This document shows, one piece after another, positions 23,946-30,794 of a DNA stretch of 64,000 nucleotides. The first letter of the stretch is position 1. Every line of letters begins with the position of its first letter. The stretch covers positions 3,040,482 to 3,104,481 of the forward strand of contig NZ_FSRA01000001.1 in assembly GCF_900129465.1 (NCBI RefSeq), in the 5' to 3' direction. Position numbers and translations under genes: made by a program. The stretch is from Chitinophaga niabensis (GTDB taxonomy: Bacteria; Bacteroidota; Bacteroidia; Chitinophagales; Chitinophagaceae). A model generated the notes under the pieces. That model was not told the origin of the DNA. It saw only the letters and a list, made by a program, of their open reading frames with translations, and ran no database searches.

Positions 23946-23983
23946 AAAAAAAGCATCCCGCCATTTGCACAGGCGGGATGCTT
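23946..23983 (-). terminator. rpoD terminator
   Basis: Perfect 12-bp G+C-rich stem AAGCATCCCGCC / GGCGGGATGCTT with a 9-nt loop, followed on the reverse strand by a T-run. It lies 33 nt past the rpoD stop. Confidence 0.9.
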
Positions 23984-24016
23984 TTATCCCAGATTCGAAG
24001 ATTAAATTTAAACCAA

Positions 24017-24874
24017 TTATCCCAGATAGGATTTCAATGCACCGCTATAGCGGGCTTTTTGCAGCCTTTTGATAGCTCTTTCTTTGATCTGACGGATACG
24101 TTCCTTTGTCAGGTCATACTTCTGCCCTATTTGTTCAATTGTTGCGCCATTTTCACCATCCAGACCAAAGTAAGCGTTCACAATCTCCGCTTCGCGGGGG
24201 CTCAGGGATTTGAGCACGCGGCGGATCTCTTCCCTCAGGGAATCCTGCATCACATCATCGTCGGTTACAGCGCCACCTTCCAGCAGATCGCCCATGGCTA
24301 CATCTTCCGCTTCGTGCACGGGTGCATCGAGGGACATGTGGCGGGTATTACTTTGGAAGATATTGTTGATCTCCGATTCAGACATTTCCAGGATCTCAGC
24401 CAGCTCTTCCGTAGAAGGCTCGCGTTCGTTCTCCTGTTCGAATGCCATATACGCTTTGTTCGCTTTATTATAAGTGCCAATTTTATTTTGCGGGAGACGA
24501 ACAAGACGACCCTGTTCAGCCAAAGCCTGCAAAATGGACTGGCGAATCCACCATACAGCGTAAGAGATGAATTTGAAACCTTTTGTTTCATCGAAACGTT
24601 GTGCTGCCTTGATCAACCCTAAATTGCCCTCATTGATGAGGTCGCTGAGGCTTAAGCCCTGGTGTTGATATTGTTTGGCCACAGAAACAACGAAACGAAG
24701 GTTTCCTGTAGTTAATCTTTCTAGAGCCCTTTGGTCCCCCATCTTAATGCGTTGGGCCAATGTGGTCTCCTCTTCTGGAGTTAACAATGGGATCTTCGAG
24801 ATTTCCTGCAGGTACTTTTCTACCGCCTGCGAATCACGATTGGTGATCTGGGTGGCAATTTTAAGTTGCCTCAT
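24017..24874 (-). CDS. rpoD: primary RNA polymerase sigma factor
   Basis: The 285 residues form the compact Bacteroidota housekeeping sigma factor, which recognises TTTG/TAnnTTTG promoters like those seen through this window. It starts directly at region 1.2 (AVEKYLQEISKIPLLTPEEE), with no region 1.1. Region 2 is GNLRFVVSVAKQYQHQ, SDLINEGNLGLIKAAQRFD and FKFISYAVWWIRQSILQAL. Region 3 contains EREPSTEELAEIL. Region 4 is SLSPREAEIVNAYFGLD...LTKERIRQIKERAIKRL. It is monocistronic with a strong terminator, and the 419 nt upstream contain no gene. Confidence 0.96.
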   Translation of the reverse strand: MRQLKIATQITNRDSQAVEKYLQEISKIPLLTPEEETTLAQRIKMGDQRALERLTTGNLRFVVSVAKQYQHQGLSLSDLINEGNLGLIKAAQRFDETKGFKFISYAVWWIRQSILQALAEQGRLVRLPQNKIGTYNKANKAYMAFEQENEREPSTEELAEILEMSESEINNIFQSNTRHMSLDAPVHEAEDVAMGDLLEGGAVTDDDVMQDSLREEIRRVLKSLSPREAEIVNAYFGLDGENGATIEQIGQKYDLTKERIRQIKERAIKRLQKARYSGALKSYLG

Positions 24875-25293
24875 ATTTTAAAATTTGGTTTACAAAAAAA
24901 AGTTTGATCGCACATCACAGAGAATACTAACGTTATAACACTGGAAAGATATTTTTTGTTGTAACATTTAAATGTGATATCTTACACAGTTGCGAAATTA
25001 GCGTGCAAAGATCGTGCTAATCCCCCACTCTTCCAAATAACTTGATATGGTGTAAAATGGGTTACGATTTGCGGGGCAACTTCAGCGTTAAGTGTTCATT
25101 GTCAACTGTTCATCGTTTTTCAATTAAGCCTCTATGTCTCAATTAGTATAACAAAGTACTCCATATAAACGTATTTTTATAGCGTTTTAGTCACTATTTC
25201 AGGGGCTTTAGGCAAATTTTAACAATTGAAAATAAATCTCATTCAAATTAATAACTTCTCTAATTTATTATAATACTCATTGCAAATTTTTCA
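24875..25293. other. long A+T-rich divergent promoter region, no gene seen
   Basis: The 419 nt between rpoD and the divergent threonine aldolase gene have no credible coding frame. A reverse-strand TAATTTCG (24993-25000) resembles a -7 box for rpoD with one mismatch. Short direct repeats (gttcattgtcaactgttcat near 25092) were noted but are not convincing. I see no RNA gene. Confidence 0.35.
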
Positions 25294-26307
25294 ATGGACT
25301 ACAGAAGCGACACTTTTACAAAACCCAGCAAAGGCATGCTGAATGCCATGTTAGAAGCCCAGACAGGAGATGACGTTTTCGGAGAAGATCCTACCGTGAA
25401 CAAACTGGAAGCCATGATGTCAGAACTTTTTGGCATGGAGGCTGCCCTTTACTGCCCTTCCGGCACAATGAGTAACCAGGTAGCCATCAAAGTACATACC
25501 CTCCCCGGAGATGAAGTGATCTGCAGCACCCTGGCGCATGTGTATATATATGAAGGAGGCGGCATCGCCTTCAACGCCGGCGCCCAGGTAAGAGCTTTGG
25601 AAGGAGACCGTGGTATGATCACTGCCGCCGATGTGGAAGCTGCCATCAACCCGGATGATGTACACAAAGCCAGAACTTCCCTCGTTTGCCTGGAAAATAC
25701 TTCCAACCGTGGCGGCGGATGCTGTTACGAATGGGAGCAGATAGAAAAGATCCGGGAAGTCTGTAACAAACACGGCTTAAAATTACACCTGGACGGTGCC
25801 CGCCTTTTCAATGCCCTGCTGGCTACCGGCCAAACCGCAGCACAATTCGGCGCCACCTTCGACAGTATCTCTGTTTGCCTCAATAAAGGAATGGGCTGCC
25901 CCATGGGTTCCGTACTCCTGGGATCTGCCGCATTTATAAAAGAAGCCCGCCGCGTACGTAAAAAACTGGGAGGTGGTATGCGCCAGGCCGGTTATATGGC
26001 CGCAACTGGTGTTTATGCGTTGGAAAACAATGTAGAACGCCTCGCAGAAGATCACCTGCACGCAAAGAAGATCGCAGCCGCCCTGCTGGAAAGAGAATTC
26101 ACCGGGCATATGCTGCCTGTGGAAACCAATATCCTCATCTTTGAAGTGAAACATCCCTGGTCACCCATTACCTTCCGGGATTTCATGCAGCAGCAGGATA
26201 TCCGTGTGATGGCTATTTCCCCCACACAGGTACGCATGGTACTCCACCTGGATATTACGCCGGAAATGGTAGACAGGACCATTGCCGTGATCCGGAGCAT
26301 GGAGTGA
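25294..26307 (+). CDS. ltaE: low-specificity L-threonine aldolase
   Basis: This PLP enzyme splits L-threonine or L-allo-threonine into glycine and acetaldehyde. The 337 residues contain MDYRSDTFTKPSKGML at the start, AALYCPSGTMSNQVAI, HVYIYEGGGIAF, LHLDGARLFNA (the Asp that pairs with the PLP ring nitrogen), and the Schiff-base lysine in SVCLNKGMGCPMGSVLLG near residue 200. Full length. It appears monocistronic; 234 nt separate it from valS. Confidence 0.92.
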   Translation: MDYRSDTFTKPSKGMLNAMLEAQTGDDVFGEDPTVNKLEAMMSELFGMEAALYCPSGTMSNQVAIKVHTLPGDEVICSTLAHVYIYEGGGIAFNAGAQVRALEGDRGMITAADVEAAINPDDVHKARTSLVCLENTSNRGGGCCYEWEQIEKIREVCNKHGLKLHLDGARLFNALLATGQTAAQFGATFDSISVCLNKGMGCPMGSVLLGSAAFIKEARRVRKKLGGGMRQAGYMAATGVYALENNVERLAEDHLHAKKIAAALLEREFTGHMLPVETNILIFEVKHPWSPITFRDFMQQQDIRVMAISPTQVRMVLHLDITPEMVDRTIAVIRSME

Positions 26308-26361
26308 TCCTCTTTACGAATTTGCGCAATCCCGATCTGATCTTTTGTTCACTATTGTATA

Positions 26362-26462
26362 ATCCTTCAGTCAACCTTCAGTGATCCTTGTGCAGTGCTG
26401 TGTGCCAGCAAGGGTTTGAACAAGTTTGACTGAAGGATGGCAGAAGGATGACAGAAGGTTGG
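26362..26462. repeat. 11-nt-phased inverted and direct repeats upstream of valS
   Basis: A 13-bp perfect inverted repeat, ATCCTTCAGTCAA (26362-26374) and TTGACTGAAGGAT (26426-26438), is 51 nt apart. Each arm belongs to a run of 11-nt units: CCTTCAGTCAA then CCTTCAGTGAT on the left, and CTGAAGGATGG, CAGAAGGATGA, CAGAAGGTTGG on the right. All of it lies upstream of the likely valS promoter, so it looks more like a protein-binding array than a leader attenuator, although it could also act as a loose terminator for the aldolase gene. Confidence 0.55.
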
Positions 26463-26480
26463 CCGATACTTTACGCGGCA

Positions 26481-26512
26481 TTTCCGAATCCATCCGATAT
26501 TCAATATTTTTG
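26481..26512 (+). promoter_or_regulatory. valS promoter
   Basis: TATTTTTG (26505-26512) matches TAnnTTTG exactly. TTTC (26481-26484), one mismatch from TTTG, lies 20 nt upstream. The start would be near 26519, leaving a leader of about 23 nt. Confidence 0.5.
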
Positions 26513-26541
26513 CAAGCTTAAAACAGGCCTTAATCAAGAAA

Positions 26542-29178
26542 ATGGAACTTTCGAAGAATTATATCCCTGCCTCGGCAGAAGACAAGTGGTACCAGTACTG
26601 GATGGACAAACAATATTTCCGTTCAGTACCAGATGAACGTCCTCCTTTTACGATCGTGATCCCCCCGCCGAATGTAACAGGTGTGTTACACATGGGGCAT
26701 ACGTTGAATGAGACCGTGCAGGATATCCTTGTCCGCCATGCCCGTATGAGCGGTTTTAACGCCTGCTGGGTTCCGGGATCTGATCACGCTTCCATTGCCA
26801 CCGAATCCAAGGTGGTAAATATGCTGAAAGACGAAAAAGGGATCGAGAAAAGCCAGCTTAGCCGGGAAGAATTCCTGAAATACGCCTACGAATGGAAAGA
26901 CAAATATGGTGGTATCATCTACCACCAGATCAAAAAACTGGGCTGCTCTGTAGATTGGGACAGGGTGAGCTTCACCATGGACGACCATTATTATAAAGCG
27001 GTGATCCGCGTGTTTGTAGACCTTTATGATAAAGGCCTCATCTACCGCGGCGCCCGTATGATCAACTGGGACCCCAAAGCCAAGACCGCCCTCAGCGATG
27101 AAGAGGTGGAATACAAAGAACTGAATGGTAAGCTCTACCATGTTAAATATGCCATCGTAAACGGAGACGGCAAACCTACCGGCGAATTCATCACCATTGC
27201 CACACAACGCCCTGAAACCATCATGGGTGATACCGCCATCTGCGTAAACCCGGAAGATGAAAGGTATGCACACCTGAATGGCCACTTTGCCGTAGTGCCT
27301 TTAGTGAACCGGAAAGTACCCATCATTTATGATACATATGTTGATAAGGAATTTGGAACAGGCGCCCTGAAAGTAACGCCCGCCCATGATATCAACGACT
27401 ATAACCTGGGGCTTAAACATCACCTGGAGATCGTTGATACCCTCAACGATGATGGTACCTTAAGCGCTGCCGCTGAAGTATTTGTGGGAGAAGACCGTTT
27501 CCGTGCAAGGAAGAAAGTTGTAGCCGCATTGCAGGAACAAGGCCTGATGGTGAAGGAAGAAGAATACGCCACCCGCCTCGGTTACAGCCAGCGTAACCCG
27601 GATACGGTTGTAGAACCCCGCATTTCCACACAGTGGTTCGTGAAAATGGCAGACATGGCACAACCCGCGCTGGATGCTGTTGTGAATGGTGATGTAAAGA
27701 TCCACCCCGGCGATCGTTTCCTGGCTACTTACAAATACTGGATGGAAAATGTGAAGGACTGGTGTATCTCCCGCCAATTGTGGTGGGGCCAGCAGATCCC
27801 CGCCTGGTACGACGATAACGGTCAGTTTGTAGTAGCGGAAACACATGATGCCGCACTGAAATTATACGCTTCCAAATTCGGTAAAGAGGCGGTTAAATTG
27901 AAACAGGACGAAGACTGCCTGGATACCTGGTTCTCCTCCTGGCTCTGGCCGGTTGAGGTTTTTAACGGTATCAGCGATCCTGATAATAAAGACATCAATT
28001 ACTATTACCCTACTTCCGTATTGGTAACAGGGCAGGATATCATTTTCTTCTGGGTGGCACGTATGATCATGGCCGGCCTGGAATACAAGCAGGTAAAGCC
28101 TTTCAGCGACGTATACTTCACCGGCATGGTGCGAGACAAGCTGGGCCGCAAAATGAGCAAGCAGTTAGGCAACTCACCTGATCTGCTGGAACTGATAGAA
28201 AAGTATGGCGCAGATGCCGTACGTTTTGGTATCATGATCTCCTCTCCCGCAGGTAACGATCTGCTGTTTGACGATACCAGCTGCGAGCAGGGCCGCTTCT
28301 TCAACAACAAGATGTGGAATGCCCTCAAGCTGGTAAAGATGTGGAAGCCTGTTGAAAATACCGGCGCTCCCGTTCCCACATTTGCAGTGGAATGGATGGA
28401 GAACCGCCTCAACGAAGTGCATGCAGAAGTAGAAAAACTCTTTAAAGACTTCCGCCTGAGCGAAGCCCTGAAAGCTATCTACAGCCTGATCTGGGACGAT
28501 TTCTGCAGCTGGTACCTGGAATGGATCAAACCCGGTTTTGAACAACCTATTGATGCCGGCGTATATGAAAAGACCATCGGTTTCTTTGAACGCCTCGTGC
28601 AATTGCTGCATCCCTTCATGCCTTTCATCACGGAAGAATTATATCACCTGCTCCGCGAACGCAAAGCAGGAGACGATGTGGTGATCCGCCAGTTTGCCAA
28701 ACCTGCAGCCACTAATAATACCATACTCACAGAAGGCGCACTGGCAAAAGAAGTGATCAGCAGTATCCGTGATGCCCGTAACAAGAACCAGTTCAAACCG
28801 AAAGATGAGATCGGGTTATATATCGAAACACATCACGGGAATGCATTCAAACGGATAGAAAACATCATTGCCAAACAGGTGAATGCCAACGTGGTAGCTT
28901 ATACGAAAGAAGCTATCCCCGGCGCTATTGCCCTCGTGATCGGGAAAGACAAGTTCTATCTTGTTACGGAAAGGGAAGTAGATCCTGCTGCTCAAAAGGA
29001 ACAACTGCTCAAAGACCTGGAATACCAGCAGGGTTTCCTGAAGTCTGTGGAAAACAAATTATCCAATGAGCGCTTTGTGGCGAATGCCAAACCGGAAGTG
29101 GTGGAAGCAGAACGAAAGAAGCAGTCGGACTGCATCGCCAAGATCCAGGCAATTGAAGAAAGTTTGAAAACTTTATAA
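26542..29178 (+). CDS. valS: valyl-tRNA synthetase
   Basis: ValRS charges tRNA-Val. The 878 residues are full length. The class I HIGH motif appears as HMGH at residues 50-53 (IPPPNVTGVLHMGHTLN) and the KMSKS loop as KMSKQ near 537. The editing domain includes IATQRPETIMGDTAICVNP and FGTGALKVTPAHDINDYNLG. The anticodon-binding domain and a C-terminal coiled coil (EQLLKDLEYQQGFLKSVENKLSNERFVANAKPEVVEAERKK) follow, both typical of ValRS. A strong terminator follows 5 nt after the stop. Confidence 0.98.
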   Translation: MELSKNYIPASAEDKWYQYWMDKQYFRSVPDERPPFTIVIPPPNVTGVLHMGHTLNETVQDILVRHARMSGFNACWVPGSDHASIATESKVVNMLKDEKGIEKSQLSREEFLKYAYEWKDKYGGIIYHQIKKLGCSVDWDRVSFTMDDHYYKAVIRVFVDLYDKGLIYRGARMINWDPKAKTALSDEEVEYKELNGKLYHVKYAIVNGDGKPTGEFITIATQRPETIMGDTAICVNPEDERYAHLNGHFAVVPLVNRKVPIIYDTYVDKEFGTGALKVTPAHDINDYNLGLKHHLEIVDTLNDDGTLSAAAEVFVGEDRFRARKKVVAALQEQGLMVKEEEYATRLGYSQRNPDTVVEPRISTQWFVKMADMAQPALDAVVNGDVKIHPGDRFLATYKYWMENVKDWCISRQLWWGQQIPAWYDDNGQFVVAETHDAALKLYASKFGKEAVKLKQDEDCLDTWFSSWLWPVEVFNGISDPDNKDINYYYPTSVLVTGQDIIFFWVARMIMAGLEYKQVKPFSDVYFTGMVRDKLGRKMSKQLGNSPDLLELIEKYGADAVRFGIMISSPAGNDLLFDDTSCEQGRFFNNKMWNALKLVKMWKPVENTGAPVPTFAVEWMENRLNEVHAEVEKLFKDFRLSEALKAIYSLIWDDFCSWYLEWIKPGFEQPIDAGVYEKTIGFFERLVQLLHPFMPFITEELYHLLRERKAGDDVVIRQFAKPAATNNTILTEGALAKEVISSIRDARNKNQFKPKDEIGLYIETHHGNAFKRIENIIAKQVNANVVAYTKEAIPGAIALVIGKDKFYLVTEREVDPAAQKEQLLKDLEYQQGFLKSVENKLSNERFVANAKPEVVEAERKKQSDCIAKIQAIEESLKTL

Positions 29179-29182
29179 TTTT

Positions 29183-29221
29183 AAAGATCGTCCGGCGTTG
29201 AATAACCGGACGATCTTTTTT
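29183..29221 (+). terminator. valS terminator
   Basis: Perfect 13-bp stem AAAGATCGTCCGG / CCGGACGATCTTT with a 10-nt loop, followed by a T-run. Confidence 0.92.
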
Positions 29222-29230
29222 AACAAGCCT

Positions 29231-29728
29231 ATGACGCAGAAACTCTTTTATACTGTCACGCTGATCTGTTGTTGCGCACTGGGTGCTCTTGCACAAAGCA
29301 ATAAACCGGCTGTTAAGAAACCAGCGGCAGCCAAAACACCACCGGCAGCTGTTGCGCAAAAGCCATTGCGCTTCCGTACCACCTGGGGCATCTTCCTCAG
29401 TGATACCCTCCCCCGCCCTGAAGTATTAAAACTATTGGATTCTGCCCTGATCGTAAGGGATGGCGGTAATCAGAAGTTCCCGGTTGTTTCTTTTGATTTC
29501 ACCTGGGAAAAGAAGGAGCCTTATTTGAATGATACCACCAATGAAGTAGGCTTTTATACAGAATATATCGGTGATTCCTTTAAATCAGACAGGATAGATA
29601 CCACCTGGAGCAGCCGGTTGAAAGAAACCATCCAGAAAGGTGAAGTATTGTTCTTCAATAATATCGTGATCAAATACACGGGCGATAAATTCTACCGTGC
29701 GCCTGAGCTGAAGATCACTATTAAGTAA
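29231..29728 (+). CDS. secreted protein of unknown function
   Basis: The 165 residues begin with a signal peptide (MTQKLFYTVTLICCCALGALAQ). A Lys/Pro/Ala-rich linker (NKPAVKKPAAAKTPPAAVAQKP) follows, then about 120 residues of mixed strand sequence (LRFRTTWGIFLSDTLPRPEVLKLLDSALIV..., FPVVSFDFTWEKKEPYLND, VLFFNNIVIKYTGDKFYRAPELKITIK). The last segment reads like the strand-rich end domain of cell-surface adaptor proteins, but I do not recognise a family. A TTG at 29198 is in frame but lies inside the valS terminator, so the ATG at 29231 is chosen. Confidence 0.65.
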   Translation: MTQKLFYTVTLICCCALGALAQSNKPAVKKPAAAKTPPAAVAQKPLRFRTTWGIFLSDTLPRPEVLKLLDSALIVRDGGNQKFPVVSFDFTWEKKEPYLNDTTNEVGFYTEYIGDSFKSDRIDTTWSSRLKETIQKGEVLFFNNIVIKYTGDKFYRAPELKITIK

Positions 29729-29732
29729 TTAT

Positions 29733-30785
29733 TTATTCTCCTGAACCCATTAAGATCCCCCAGGGCTTCAAACTCGGCACCCTGTCGAAGATAATTTTCA
29801 GCAGCGCCATGGCCGGAATGGAAATGAACATGCCCGCTATTCCCCAGATCATACTACCTACAAATACGCCCAGCAAAGTGATCATGGCATTGATGGATAC
29901 TTTCGATCCCACAATACGCGGCAGCAATACATTCGCATCCACCAGGTGAATACCGAACAGGGAAAGCGCCGCCCACAAAGCCATTGCAGGCGTGGCCGTT
30001 GTTAGTGTTACGATCAGGGTGATGATAATGGTGACAATCATACCCAGGTAAGGGATGATGTTGAAAATAGCTCCCAGCGTTCCCAGCAACACGGCATACT
30101 TTACACCCAGCAATAACAATGCAGAGATATTCAACACCGCTACCACCACCATTTCTATGAATAATCCCACCACATAACTTTTCACCACTACCCGCGCATG
30201 TGCAATCACTTCATGTACTTCATCCGCATGATCACGATGGAACAGCTTCAGCAGGAAACGCACCAGCAGTTTGCGATAGAACAGCAGGAAGAAAGTATAC
30301 ATCGGGATAAAGATCAGGAAGATGAGAATGGCAGAAACAGAGGAAACCGCATTCATCGCAAACGAGGAAACAGTGGTGATACTCTTTGCGGCTGTTTCAT
30401 TGATCCAGGCTATCTGCTGATCGGAATCGATCTTGAACTTCTCATCTATCCAAAGTGTGAGTTCATTCGCCTGTACCATCAATCGTTTCTCCAATAAAGG
30501 CAGGTCCGTTAAAAAAGAAGAAGTTTGCCAGGAGATGAAGTAGAGCAATCCTGCCATGAACAGGATGAACAACAATACTGCTACAGTAGCTGCGAGACCG
30601 CGGGAGAACCTGATCCTTTCCAAACCCTGTGCAACAGGTAATAAGAGGATGGCGAAAATGAACCCGAATGCCACCGGCGCCAGGATCTCCTTCATGGTGC
30701 GGAGAATGATCACGATCAACACCAGGCTTAAAAGTGTATGACTTAATCTGATGTAGAAAGGCTCTCTTTTCTGTAGCGGTCTCAT
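29733..30785 (-). CDS. AI-2E family (PerM-like) permease
   Basis: This 350-residue inner membrane protein has seven or eight hydrophobic segments. The PerM/AI-2E family pattern is clear: an N-terminal hairpin (LSLVLIVIILRTMKEILAPVAFGFIFAILLLPV), a long amphipathic periplasmic region (residues 95-145), LLLGVKYAVLLGTLGAIFNIIPYLGMIVTIII, and LLPRIVGSKVSINAMITLLGVFVGSMIWGIAGMFISIPAMALLKII. Members have been linked to autoinducer-2 export and to Na+(Li+)/H+ antiport; the substrate here is unknown. It follows the large HExxH protein gene by 9 nt and is probably in the same transcript. Confidence 0.88.
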   Translation of the reverse strand: MRPLQKREPFYIRLSHTLLSLVLIVIILRTMKEILAPVAFGFIFAILLLPVAQGLERIRFSRGLAATVAVLLFILFMAGLLYFISWQTSSFLTDLPLLEKRLMVQANELTLWIDEKFKIDSDQQIAWINETAAKSITTVSSFAMNAVSSVSAILIFLIFIPMYTFFLLFYRKLLVRFLLKLFHRDHADEVHEVIAHARVVVKSYVVGLFIEMVVVAVLNISALLLLGVKYAVLLGTLGAIFNIIPYLGMIVTIIITLIVTLTTATPAMALWAALSLFGIHLVDANVLLPRIVGSKVSINAMITLLGVFVGSMIWGIAGMFISIPAMALLKIIFDRVPSLKPWGILMGSGE

Positions 30786-30794
30786 GCGTGATTT

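Noticed and set aside
26308..26541. T-box riboswitch upstream of valS
   Set aside because: There is no T-box sequence, specifier loop or antiterminator, and the likely promoter lies downstream of the repeats.
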